Shown in pieces: positions 33,539-41,399 of a DNA stretch of 64,000 nt. The translations under genes and the position numbers were made by a program. Source of the DNA: Limosilactobacillus caviae (lineage in GTDB: Bacteria; Bacillota; Bacilli; Lactobacillales; Lactobacillaceae); contig NZ_BMDS01000002.1 in the NCBI RefSeq assembly GCF_014635905.1, forward strand, positions 62,001 to 126,000, in the 5' to 3' direction. The notes beneath the pieces are model-generated. The model had not been told where the DNA came from. It did no database searches and saw only the letters and a program-made list of their open reading frames with translations. Each line of letters starts with the position of its first letter. The first letter of the stretch is position 1.

Positions 33539-33608
33539 GCCGAGGTCCAAGGTGGGCACACAGCCGGTCTCGTGTGGCAAAAGCGTGGTTCGAATCCACC
33601 TCTCAGCT
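33539..33608 (+). tRNA. tRNA-like module 1, non-canonical
   Basis: GCCGAGG pairs with TCTCAGC as a 7-bp acceptor-like stem (one mismatch, one G-T). A canonical T arm follows the consensus (GTGG-TTCGAAT-CCAC). Between them there is no normal D arm. The middle forms CACAC-N10-GTGTG, with a 10-nt loop instead of 7, so no anticodon can be assigned. About 70 nt. It is either a decayed tRNA or a structural tRNA mimic inside the large RNA. Confidence 0.5.
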
Positions 33609-33757
33609 TTATCACGGCAAACTTAACTATGATAGGAGATGAAAGCTCCTCTTTCGTAATTGCATAGTCTTTTTTGTCTAAGCCGTGATTTAATGCAGAG
33701 ATTGCTTAATTCTTAAGTAATAAAAAATGATCTAGTCGATAGCATTCTCTGTATTAT

Positions 33758-33830
33758 GCTGATGTGGGCCAGTGGTAGGCAGGTACTCCGTTAAATCGGT
33801 AATACGGCGGTTCGATTCCGTCCATCAGCA
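33758..33830 (+). tRNA. tRNA-like module 2, non-canonical anticodon arm
   Basis: GCTGATG/CATCAGC is a perfect 7-bp acceptor stem with A as discriminator. GCC-AGTGGTA-GGC looks like a D arm. GGCGG-TTCGATT-CCGTC is a good T arm. The 73-nt length is normal. The anticodon region GTACTCCG-TTAAAT-CGGTAATAC pairs as an interrupted stem with a 6-nt loop, so a standard 7-nt anticodon loop is absent (TAA would be the nearest reading). Confidence 0.5.
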
Positions 33831-33946
33831 TTCAAGGCAAACCTACTTTTTAACAACAATCAACGAAAGGAGGAAGCACCTACTTACTAGATGTTTTCTT
33901 CCATTAGCCTTGATTGTCCGCAATGACGTTAAACTAGATATACATC

Positions 33947-33978
33947 ACCCAAGTCTAGTCAAACGACTGGGCTTTTTT
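33947..33978 (+). terminator. Terminator closing the large non-coding RNA region
   Basis: CCCAAGTC pairs with GACTGGG (one bulged A) and is followed by CTTTTTTAT. Confidence 0.8.
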
Positions 33979-33985
33979 ATTATCG

Positions 33986-34014
33986 TTGAAAAAGGCTTTC
34001 GATTTTGGTAAGAT
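33986..34014 (+). promoter_or_regulatory. Promoter of the higBA-like unit
   Basis: TTGAAA (33986-33991), a 17-bp spacer and TAAGAT (34009-34014) lie 27 bases before the toxin gene and directly after the terminator of the non-coding region. Confidence 0.65.
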
Positions 34015-34040
34015 TAATTTAGTAAAACTGACGGTGGTGC

Positions 34041-34394
34041 ATGAAAATCGAGCTGAGATATAGAACGCAAAAGTTGAAAAAATTATGTACCGATAATTTT
34101 AAAAAAGCTAGAAAAACTTGGGGAGCTGAGATAGCTGAAGCGCTATATGCTCTAATTGATTTACTAGGAGCATCTAGTAACCTGCAAGATGTTAATGCTA
34201 TGCAAATTTATAATTTGCATAGTTTAGAAGGTAACAGAGCGGGCGAATATGCATTAGATATAAAAGGTCGATCTAACAGTTATCGTTTAATTTTCATTCC
34301 GTTAAATAATGAAGTAACCAAAGAAAATTTGGTGATGTTTTATAAGAGTATCAGTATTATAAGGATTGAGGAGGTTTCGAAACACTATGAATAA
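34041..34394 (+). CDS. HigB/RelE-like toxin
   Basis: A 117-aa RelE/ParE-superfamily protein. The fold is suggested by KLKKLCTDNFKKARKTWG at the N-terminus, then LEGNRAGEYALDIKGRSNSYRLIFIP (central strands with basic residues) and the C-terminal ISIIRIEEVSKHYE. Such toxins cleave mRNA at the ribosome. It precedes its antitoxin gene, the usual HigBA order, and overlaps it by 8 bases. Confidence 0.82.
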   Translation: MKIELRYRTQKLKKLCTDNFKKARKTWGAEIAEALYALIDLLGASSNLQDVNAMQIYNLHSLEGNRAGEYALDIKGRSNSYRLIFIPLNNEVTKENLVMFYKSISIIRIEEVSKHYE

Positions 34395-35502
34395 AATTAG
34401 TAATGATTCGTTGGCTGCTTTTCATCCGGGCTTCTATATAAAGAAATACTTAGATGCTCAAGGGATGAAACAAAGTGAACTAGCGAATAGACTAAATGTT
34501 AGTGAAAAGGTTGTAAGCAATTTAGTAAATGGCAAAATTAATTTAACTGATGATATGGCAGAAGGCTTAGCTTTGGTGTTCGGAACATCAGTCGGCCTGT
34601 GGTTGAATCTTAATAAAATATACTTTGATAAGAAACGCAAAATTGAAGAAAATAAAAAAATCAAAGAGGATGAAAAAATTTTGAAGCAAATGGATTACTC
34701 TTTTTGGAGTAATCATGGCTTTGTAAAGAAAACACGAAAGGCAGGAGAAAAGGTTAAAGAACTAAGAAGATTTTTCCAAATTTCTTCGCTTAATACCTTG
34801 AAAAGTCCAGATTTTCTTGTCCAGTATAAGACGGCGGTAGCTGATGTTCAGGAGAAAAATATTATTAATTCTAATGCTTGGGTTCAAACAGCTCTAAATT
34901 TGGCAAACAAAATTGAAGTCAATGAATTAAATCTTGACTATTTAAGAAACAGTTTGGATGAAATCCGCGGGATGACTTCTGAAGATCCAGAAAGATTTAT
35001 GCCTAAGTTGAATGATATTTTCAAAAAATCTGGAGTGGCTTTTGTCATTGTTCCTAATTTAAAAAACTGTGGAATAAACGGTGCCGTTAAATGGTTGGGG
35101 AAGCAAAAGGTGCTGCTTGCCATAAATGACAGAAGAAAGTATTCTGATGTTTTTTGGTTTGCTCTTTTTCATGAAATAAAACATGTTTTTCAAAGAAAAA
35201 TTGGTCACACGATTGTATCTGCAGATGATAATATTGGAATAACAAGCGTTTTAGATTTAAATAAGCTTGAGGAAGAAGCTGATTCTTTTGCAAGAGATTT
35301 TCTAATTAGTCCTAGTGATTACAATTCGTTTGTGAATAACAGTGACTATTCTTATAGTGCCGTTGTTAGTTTTTCAAAACAAATAGGAATTCAACCAGGT
35401 ATTCTTGTTGGAAGATTACAACGTGATAATCTTATTAGATATAATCAATTAAATGGCTTAAAAATTAAATACAAGATTATAATAAACACTAAGTCAGCTT
35501 AA
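34387..35502 (+). CDS. HigA-type antitoxin fused to an ImmA/IrrE metallopeptidase domain
   Basis: 371 aa from the ATG at 34387. Residues about 10-75 form an XRE/HigA helix-turn-helix (HPGFYIKKYLDAQGMKQSEL, NRLNVSEKVVSNLVNGK). After a charged linker the C-terminal part carries a zinc protease motif, FHEIKHVFQRK (about residue 260), and KLEEEADSFARDFLI. The DNA-binding half should neutralise HigB and repress the operon. The protease half suggests regulated self- or repressor cleavage. A GGAGG lies 12 bases upstream, a long spacing. Confidence 0.82.
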   Translation: MNKISNDSLAAFHPGFYIKKYLDAQGMKQSELANRLNVSEKVVSNLVNGKINLTDDMAEGLALVFGTSVGLWLNLNKIYFDKKRKIEENKKIKEDEKILKQMDYSFWSNHGFVKKTRKAGEKVKELRRFFQISSLNTLKSPDFLVQYKTAVADVQEKNIINSNAWVQTALNLANKIEVNELNLDYLRNSLDEIRGMTSEDPERFMPKLNDIFKKSGVAFVIVPNLKNCGINGAVKWLGKQKVLLAINDRRKYSDVFWFALFHEIKHVFQRKIGHTIVSADDNIGITSVLDLNKLEEEADSFARDFLISPSDYNSFVNNSDYSYSAVVSFSKQIGIQPGILVGRLQRDNLIRYNQLNGLKIKYKIIINTKSA

Positions 35503-35517
35503 CGGCTGGCTTTTTTA
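35490..35517 (+). terminator. Terminator overlapping the higA-like stop codon
   Basis: AAGTCAGC pairs with GGCTGGCTT around TTAAC, then T6. It closes the toxin-antitoxin unit. Confidence 0.8.
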
Positions 35518-35532
35518 TTTGGAGATAATTAT

Positions 35533-35805
35533 ATGGACTGGATTTCATATGTATTTACGGCTTTATTGGCAGTTAACTTGGGCGTAGAAATTTATTTGAT
35601 TGTAAAGAAACACAAGGAAGATAAGGCGAAGTACCGTTTCGTTGTCTGCAAACAGGATGGTAAAAATTTGATCCCAATTGATAGCTTTGATTGCGCATCA
35701 GATGCGCACCAGCATTATGTCTATCGGGCTGACACAATGGTTGTCCGTATTGCGGCATACGAGTTGGACTACTACTATAAGGAGCTCAAGCATGCGGTGG
35801 ACTAA
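35533..35805 (+). CDS. Small membrane-anchored protein
   Basis: A 90-aa protein with one N-terminal membrane helix (WISYVFTALLAVNLGVEIYL) and a polar C-terminal domain. A TTGGAG ribosome binding site precedes the ATG. It overlaps the next gene by 14 bases. The function is unknown. Confidence 0.6.
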   Translation: MDWISYVFTALLAVNLGVEIYLIVKKHKEDKAKYRFVVCKQDGKNLIPIDSFDCASDAHQHYVYRADTMVVRIAAYELDYYYKELKHAVD

Positions 35806-36025
35806 GAATTGGGGTACTGTGAGTAGCGGTGCCGAATTACATATGTTAGCTCACGCTGAACGAACGAGAAAACGATTAGCAAAGAAAAAGTGGGACGATA
35901 AGAACAAGGATAAGAATCGGATATATCGTTATCGTTCATATGCTCGTAAGTTTATTCGTGATTTAGCTACTGATGACGACTTGAAAGAATTAGACGAACT
36001 AATACATAAAAGATTAAATGATTAA
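35792..36025 (+). CDS. Basic hypothetical protein
   Basis: 77 aa from the ATG at 35792 (AAGGAG upstream). Very rich in Lys and Arg (RTRKRLAKKKWDDKNKDKNR) with a helical acidic C-terminus. It may bind nucleic acid or be a packaging accessory; no family is recognised. Confidence 0.55.
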   Translation: MRWTKNWGTVSSGAELHMLAHAERTRKRLAKKKWDDKNKDKNRIYRYRSYARKFIRDLATDDDLKELDELIHKRLND

Positions 36026-36081
36026 GGCGATAGCAATAGCTACCGTCTTTTATTTTGCCAAAATTATAGGAGGAATCTATT

Positions 36082-36330
36082 ATGAGTAAAGTTATTACAC
36101 GTTTTAAGGTATATGAAGATGATTGGTCTTTAAGACAACATAAAGAACCTATGGGGTTTGGTTTAGAAGATTGGTTGAACCAGTTAGCAAAGAAGTATGA
36201 CAAGGTTGAAGTTGTAGGCTTTCAGCATGGGCAAAGCAATGACACTAGCCATGAGACTCTTACTGGAGAGATTAAATATGAACCTTATGAAACATTATAT
36301 GTTATTGCCAAAGTAATTAAGTATGCCTAG
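36082..36330 (+). CDS. Hypothetical protein upstream of HNH
   Basis: An 82-aa protein with AGGAGG upstream and no recognised domain (MSKVITRFKVYEDDWSLRQH at the start). It overlaps the HNH gene by 8 bases. Confidence 0.6.
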   Translation: MSKVITRFKVYEDDWSLRQHKEPMGFGLEDWLNQLAKKYDKVEVVGFQHGQSNDTSHETLTGEIKYEPYETLYVIAKVIKYA

Positions 36331-36859
36331 ATTCAGGAGATGTAGACAACCCGATTGTCATGCAATGGTACAGTTCCCTAATCACTATTGCACTCAGCAC
36401 TTTGAACACGAGGCAGAATACTTAGCCAATCGTCAACGGTGGGCACGTAAGCATAGTGAACAGTATCAGCATAAAGAAAGACATTACAATCATCACTATA
36501 ATATGGTTACACGTAATCGTAATGATAATAGAAGTGAACAGTATAAGTTCTATCGGAGTAAACAGTGGGTTGATTTAAGACAAGCAACACTTAATCGTGA
36601 TCACTATTTATGTCAGTATTGCAAAGCTTATGGTAAGCTGACGCCAAACAGTAAGACTGTGGATCATATAGTTCCTATAGCTTATGACAGTACTATTAGA
36701 GCTGATCAAGGAAACCTGGCGACTATCTGTCGAGAGTGTCACCGATTAAAAACACAGTGGGAACAAAAATATTATGGAACTGCTCAAAACATAGCTAAAA
36801 AGGATGTCACTGAAATCCACGATATCCACCGGATAGTAATCTTAATGCACCAGAAATAA
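36323..36859 (+). CDS. HNH endonuclease, packaging-associated
   Basis: 178 aa. The N-terminus has a Cys/His cluster (CRQPDCHAMVQF, HYCTQHFEHE). The HNH core follows: CQYCKAYGKLT, TVDHIVPIAYDS and NLATICRECHRLK (about residues 95-145), with zinc-binding CxxC pairs. HNH proteins next to terminase are needed for cos cleavage in HK97-like phages. It sits just before the cos candidate and terS. Confidence 0.9.
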   Translation: MPRFRRCRQPDCHAMVQFPNHYCTQHFEHEAEYLANRQRWARKHSEQYQHKERHYNHHYNMVTRNRNDNRSEQYKFYRSKQWVDLRQATLNRDHYLCQYCKAYGKLTPNSKTVDHIVPIAYDSTIRADQGNLATICRECHRLKTQWEQKYYGTAQNIAKKDVTEIHDIHRIVILMHQK

Positions 36860-36960
36860 AAACATCCCCCCGGTAGGGTAGCTTAGAAGAGAGCGGCACA
36901 CAATGTCGACGTCTTGCATGCAAGCAATAATTTTTAATTTTTTACCCCAGGGGGGCTAAA
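36860..36960. other. Candidate cos/packaging region
   Basis: Between the HNH gene and terS lies a non-coding stretch with C6 (ATCCCCCCGG, about 36866) and G6 (CCCCAGGGGGG, about 36943) blocks, and a perfect 12-bp palindrome CTTGCATGCAAG (36913-36924) in between. This is where cos sites lie in related HNH-terminase phages. The exact cut site cannot be read off. Confidence 0.5.
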
Positions 36961-36983
36961 AGGAACGAAAGGAGGCTCAAACT

Positions 36984-37439
36984 GTGATGAAAAAGGTCTA
37001 TTATCAGCAGAATAACGGGCATTTACCGCCTAAACCACCGCATTATTTGGGCACTCTAGCGAGCTCGTGTTGGCGTAAAATCGTGCCCTTTTTAGAGGCT
37101 ACTGGACGAGTAGAGCGAATCGATATTGGATTAGTTGAACAATACTGTGCTAACTACGAAATCTATCGAAATGCCTATCAAGATATTCAAGAAAATGGCA
37201 TTCAAGCGAAGATTTACACATCTCTTCAAGATTCAACTGGTACCGTTATCGGTAAAGACTTCGTTGGCTTTAGGAAAAATCCAGCAGTGGCCACCATGAA
37301 GGATGCCCTTAATCAGTTGAATTCGGTTGGTGTGCAGCTCGGCCTTTCGCCTAAGGGACGACAAGAATTGATGCGAATTGCTAGTCACAAGAAAGAGAAA
37401 TCAATGGCTGAACAGTTGAAGGAGGCTGGACTTGTATGA
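36984..37439 (+). CDS. terS: Terminase small subunit, P27-like
   Basis: A 151-aa protein of the phage P27/phi-105-type small terminase family (PKPPHYLGTLASSCWRKIVP, then GLVEQYCANYEIYR, and LSPKGRQELM at the C-terminus). It binds the pac/cos DNA and starts packaging. A GGAGG lies 8 bases before the GTG at 36984 and 11 before an ATG at 36987. It overlaps terL by 4 bases. Confidence 0.9.
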   Translation: MMKKVYYQQNNGHLPPKPPHYLGTLASSCWRKIVPFLEATGRVERIDIGLVEQYCANYEIYRNAYQDIQENGIQAKIYTSLQDSTGTVIGKDFVGFRKNPAVATMKDALNQLNSVGVQLGLSPKGRQELMRIASHKKEKSMAEQLKEAGLV

Positions 37440-39310
37440 TTGATTTAACACAAAGCCATGATGTGCTAGGTGCATATCATAATATTGGCTTTAATGGAGT
37501 ACGTAAGGAATTTACTGATCCGGCTACCAAGTATGCTCTGGATGTCATGGATGAGAAGGTACAAGCTGGCTATCTTATGAAGCTAGCCTGTTTTCGTCAC
37601 TTACGGGACTTACAGCGATATCAGGGAGGAAGCTTTAACTTCTACTACGATGTTAACGAAGTAGATAAGATTCTGAAGTTTGCCGCAATTGCTCCTAATG
37701 TTGACACTGGAGAACCTACTAAACTAATGCCTTGGCAAAAATTCATTTTTGCAATGCTATTCGGTTGGCGTGACTATGATACAAACACCAAGCGATTCAC
37801 TCGAGTAGTTTTATCGGTTGCTCGTGGCCAAGGTAAATCCTACTTAATGGCTATCTATATGGCCTACTCATTCCTCATTGAATCGATGGGGCTATCTAAT
37901 CAGGACTTTCTTGTAACGGCTGAAAATTATGACCAAACGGGTAAACTTTACGGATACATTGCGAATATGTTGAAGAGTATCATTGACCAGCAACCCGTTT
38001 TTAAGAAGCTTGCTGAAGAAGATGACCTGGTAATTCATGAACATACCGGAATTTCAATGCGAAAGTTTAATAACAATCTTAGACCGCTATCGTTTAACGC
38101 TGGTAAGTATGACTCTTATCACTTTACGACAGCGGTTTTTGATGAGGTTGGTAATATCAAGTCCCGTGAAGGAACAAAGAAAATCGTTTCTGGACAGGTT
38201 AAAGTGCCTAATCATCAATACATTGAGATTTCTACTTCTTATCCTGACCCGTCCGTGCCTTTCCATGAGGAACAGAAGATGATTCAACAAGTCATGGAAC
38301 AAGACTTCAGCCGGGAAGCTGACCGGACATTAGGCTTGATTTGGGCCCAGGATAGCCTGGACGAAACCTTCAAGGAAGAAACATGGATTAAGTCAAATCC
38401 TCTACTAGGGCTACCAAGCCAACATGATATTCTCCTTGATGGCTTACGTGATAAACGTGACGCTGATATGCTTGCCGGAACAGTAGACGACTTCCAAAAT
38501 AAAAACCTCAATCTCTGGTTGCAAGAAGCTACTAACAGCTATCTAAAACTATCTGACATCGAAAGAGCGATTATTCCGAGTTTTGATATTCGAGGTCGTG
38601 ACGTTTACATCGGTTTTGACTACTCGATGTTCTCTGATAATACGGCAATTGCCTTTGTTTATCCTTATCAAGACGGGGATGGACGGCAAAAGTGGCACAT
38701 TGAACAACATAGCTTTATCCCGTGGGAAAAAGCAGGTTCAATTCAAGCTAAGGAAAAGCAAGATGGTATCGACTATCGTGAGCTATCTAAAAAAGGATAC
38801 TGTACGATTACTAGTCACCCACAAGGCTTGATTAACGATGACCAAGTTTATAGTTGGTTACTTAATTATGTTGAAGAGAATAACCTACACGTGATTTTCT
38901 TCGGTTACGATGCCTGGGGAGCTACTAATGCGATTAAGCAAATGGATATTAATACCAATTTTCCACTTGAAGCTATTCGGCAACGAACTAGCGAACTGAA
39001 AGACCCAACGAAATTCTTACAAAAGATTTTTGTTGAAGGCAACTGTAGCCGATTAGACGATAAAATCATGGGAAAGGCGTTAATCAATGCTGAAATCTAC
39101 GAAGACAAGATTGGCATTCAAGTAGATAAGGCCAAGGCAACCTTAAAAATTGATGTTGTCGATGCAATTATTGACGCATTATACCAAGGAATGTATCACT
39201 TTGAGGATTTTGGAATTGCTAACGACAAGTCTAAGCAGGCTGAACTCATGACAGAGGAACAGGTTAAAGCTTGGTTTGAAAGTAAGGATAGTGGTTTGCT
39301 CGATGATTAA
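37436..39310 (+). CDS. terL: Terminase large subunit
   Basis: A 624-aa terminase motor. Walker A VARGQGKSYL lies at about residue 128 and Walker B FDEVG at about 236. The nuclease domain starts at YIGFDYSMFSDNTAIAF (about 395) with Asp residues for metal binding. It belongs to the lambdoid/HK97 cos-type terminases. It cuts concatemers and pumps DNA into the procapsid through the portal. It overlaps a small membrane gene. Confidence 0.96.
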   Translation: MIDLTQSHDVLGAYHNIGFNGVRKEFTDPATKYALDVMDEKVQAGYLMKLACFRHLRDLQRYQGGSFNFYYDVNEVDKILKFAAIAPNVDTGEPTKLMPWQKFIFAMLFGWRDYDTNTKRFTRVVLSVARGQGKSYLMAIYMAYSFLIESMGLSNQDFLVTAENYDQTGKLYGYIANMLKSIIDQQPVFKKLAEEDDLVIHEHTGISMRKFNNNLRPLSFNAGKYDSYHFTTAVFDEVGNIKSREGTKKIVSGQVKVPNHQYIEISTSYPDPSVPFHEEQKMIQQVMEQDFSREADRTLGLIWAQDSLDETFKEETWIKSNPLLGLPSQHDILLDGLRDKRDADMLAGTVDDFQNKNLNLWLQEATNSYLKLSDIERAIIPSFDIRGRDVYIGFDYSMFSDNTAIAFVYPYQDGDGRQKWHIEQHSFIPWEKAGSIQAKEKQDGIDYRELSKKGYCTITSHPQGLINDDQVYSWLLNYVEENNLHVIFFGYDAWGATNAIKQMDINTNFPLEAIRQRTSELKDPTKFLQKIFVEGNCSRLDDKIMGKALINAEIYEDKIGIQVDKAKATLKIDVVDAIIDALYQGMYHFEDFGIANDKSKQAELMTEEQVKAWFESKDSGLLDD

Positions 39311-39482
39311 AGATATTTTTACAAGTATTTGGAAGTATTTCGATATTATTTGCTTCCTTGGTTCGATATTATTTGCAATCTGGGGATGCTTTTTATTGAG
39401 CTTTGCAGTTGGTATCTTCGGTATCGCTGTTGGCTTGATTCTAGTTGGTTATCTATCGGAGAAGATAGCTAGCCTTCAATAG
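39303..39482 (+). CDS. Small membrane protein between terL and portal (DUF1056-like)
   Basis: 59 aa with two hydrophobic segments (YFDIICFLGSILFAIWG and FLLSFAVGIFGIAVGLIL). A protein of this size and kind (DUF1056) is common at this exact spot in lactobacillar phages. The start ATG overlaps terL, and the ribosome binding site is weak. The function is unknown. Confidence 0.6.
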   Translation: MIKDIFTSIWKYFDIICFLGSILFAIWGCFLLSFAVGIFGIAVGLILVGYLSEKIASLQ

Positions 39483-39499
39483 AAAGGAGGTGAAAGCTA

Positions 39500-40690
39500 T
39501 TGCCGTTATTTAATCAAAAAATTAGTCCGGGATTATCGATTGCAGATGATACTGATATTCTGCACTTCTTAAATCCTGATAATTCAGATAAGTATGTAGA
39601 CGCTCGGACTGCTTTGAAGAACTCTGACATTTATTCAATTGTTTTTCAGTTAAGTGCTGATTTAGCAAACGGAAAACTTAAAGCAGACGCGCCTCGGGCA
39701 CAGGGGATTCTTAATAACCCGACACAAACGAGTAATGCGCACGCTTTTTGGCAATCAATGTTCGCGCAACTACTGCTAGGCGGTGAGTGTTTTGCTTATC
39801 GTTGGCGGAATCAAAATGGAACTGATATGACATGGGAGTACCTGCGACCTTCGCAAGTTACTCCTTTTCTTTTAGAAGATGGTTCCGGATTGATTTACAA
39901 CATTAACTTTGATGAGCCAGAAGTTGGCGTAATGGAAGCTGTTCCCCAATCTGATTTAATCCACATTCGATTGTTATCACAAAACGGTGGGAAGACTGGG
40001 GTTAGTCCTTTGAGTGCACTAGCTAATGAGCTACAAATTAAGGACAAGTCAAACAAGCTTACCTTGAGCGCTCTGGGGCGTTCTATCATTGCTCCGGGTA
40101 TTTTATCGGTTAAGCACGGAGGATTGCTTAGCGATGAGGACAAGGCTTCTCGTAGCCGTAAATTTATGAAGCAGACCTCAAAGTCGGAAAATGGACCGAT
40201 TGTAATTGATGACTTAGAAGAATACACACCGCTTGAAGTTAAAAGTAATGTTGCTCAACTGCTTAATCAAGTTAGTTGGACAGGTGCTCAAATTGCCAAG
40301 GTGTACGGCGTTTCTGACAGTATTATTAATGGCCAAGGTGATCAGCAATCGTCTATTCAAATGATGGGGAATGCCTATGTAAAGTCTCTAGCTCGGTATG
40401 CTAAGGCTGTAACTGGCGAACTGAATAATAAGCTCAATGCAAACATTAATTTCGATTTACGTTCTGCAATTGACCCGCTTGGGGATGAGTATGCTTCTAC
40501 GATTTCCAATTTACAGAAGAATGGGACACTGGGCGCTAATCAAGCCGCCTGGTTGCTTCAACAAGCAAACTATCTTCCAAGTGATATGCCTGAAAAAGAA
40601 CAAACAAAGGTACAAGTTCAGCCAGTTCAAATGGTTTCTTCTGATGATAAACAATCAACGGAAGGAGGTGATAACGATGACAAAGATTAA
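39500..40690 (+). CDS. Phage portal protein, HK97 family
   Basis: A 396-aa portal. It starts at a TTG, supported by AAAGGAGGTGA 5 bases upstream. The portal fold is seen in DIYSIVFQLSADLANG, WEYLRPSQVTPFLLEDG, IHIRLLSQNGGKTGVSPLS and GVSDSIINGQGDQQSSIQMM. Twelve copies form the DNA entry ring. It overlaps the protease gene by 14 bases. Confidence 0.95.
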   Translation: MPLFNQKISPGLSIADDTDILHFLNPDNSDKYVDARTALKNSDIYSIVFQLSADLANGKLKADAPRAQGILNNPTQTSNAHAFWQSMFAQLLLGGECFAYRWRNQNGTDMTWEYLRPSQVTPFLLEDGSGLIYNINFDEPEVGVMEAVPQSDLIHIRLLSQNGGKTGVSPLSALANELQIKDKSNKLTLSALGRSIIAPGILSVKHGGLLSDEDKASRSRKFMKQTSKSENGPIVIDDLEEYTPLEVKSNVAQLLNQVSWTGAQIAKVYGVSDSIINGQGDQQSSIQMMGNAYVKSLARYAKAVTGELNNKLNANINFDLRSAIDPLGDEYASTISNLQKNGTLGANQAAWLLQQANYLPSDMPEKEQTKVQVQPVQMVSSDDKQSTEGGDNDDKD

Positions 40691-41399
40691 TGTTAAAGGT
40701 GCCGTTGTTAGCAATGATGATGCTGATATCTACGATTGGTTAGGTTACGACTGTGTTAGCCCTAATATGGTTGAAGACGTCCTTAATAATAGCGATGGGG
40801 ATGTTGAAGTTGATATCGCCTCTGGTGGTGGTAGCGTGTTTGCTGCCTCAGAAATCTATACAATGCTAAAAGCATACTCTGGCAAGGTAGTAGTTAACAT
40901 CCAAGGACTAGCTGCTTCTGCTGCGTCTGTAATTGCGATGGCGGGGGATGAAATCAACATGAGCCCTACCAGTCAAATGATGATTCATAAAGCCTCTACT
41001 ATTTCCATGGGGAATGCGGATGACTTTGTGCATGATTCTAAGATGTTAGATGTTACGGACCAGTCAATTGTCAACGCTTATGAAGCTAAGACGGGAATGG
41101 ATCGTGACAATATCTTACAGTTAATGGCTAATGAAACTTGGATGACTGCTCAAGATGCAGTTGACAAGGGCTTTGCTGATAACGTTTCAACCGGTTCAGC
41201 ACAACCACAGGTAGTTAATGCAATTGGGACACCGGTTCTAAGTAATAATGCAATTAGTAAAGTGAAAAACCTTTTGGCTAAGGTACGTAGTGCTAAGCCT
41301 GAAAATAAGGTGGAAACGCCTAAGAATACTGAAAAGAAGCCAACTCCTAGTCTCAAAGATCAGAAATTGGCTTTACTATTTGGCAAGGAGGAAGATTAA
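40677..41399 (+). CDS. Head maturation protease, ClpP-like
   Basis: 240 aa from the ATG at 40677 (GGAGGTGA upstream). The ClpP fold shows VDIASGGGSVFAASEIY, the nucleophile Ser in GLAASAASVIAMAG (about residue 83) and His in MMIHKAS (about 105). The C-terminal tail is charged. It trims the capsid protein's delta domain during head assembly. It ends directly before the capsid gene. Confidence 0.93.
   Translation: MTKINVKGAVVSNDDADIYDWLGYDCVSPNMVEDVLNNSDGDVEVDIASGGGSVFAASEIYTMLKAYSGKVVVNIQGLAASAASVIAMAGDEINMSPTSQMMIHKASTISMGNADDFVHDSKMLDVTDQSIVNAYEAKTGMDRDNILQLMANETWMTAQDAVDKGFADNVSTGSAQPQVVNAIGTPVLSNNAISKVKNLLAKVRSAKPENKVETPKNTEKKPTPSLKDQKLALLFGKEED

Larger units (their letters stand above)
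33209..33977 (+). ncRNA. Large ornate structured non-coding RNA (GOLLD/ROOL-like candidate)
   Basis: About 770 nt with no credible gene lie between the late activator sites and an intrinsic terminator. Many long-range helices are visible: a 12-bp helix 33426-33437 with 33521-33532, ATCACGGC/GCCGTGAT (33611/33682), ACTATG/CATAGT and AGGAG/CTCCT nested inside, AATGCAGAG/CTCTGTATT (33692/33746), a nested 9-bp stem, and ACAATCAA/TTGATTGT (33855/33910). The 5' part holds GTGGAT/ATCCAC closing two hairpins, CATAGG/CCTATG and GGCTT/AAGCC. Loop sequences CAAGTT and AAGTTG can both pair with CAACTTG near 33302, suggesting pseudoknots. Two tRNA-like modules are embedded. Size, prophage location and tRNA association match GOLLD and ROOL RNAs, but I cannot test the covariance model. 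Confidence 0.7.

Noticed and set aside
33772-34011. An 79-codon rightward open frame across the tRNA-like region
   Set aside because: It overlaps the tRNA-like module, several strong helices and the terminator, has no ribosome binding site, and its sequence looks random.
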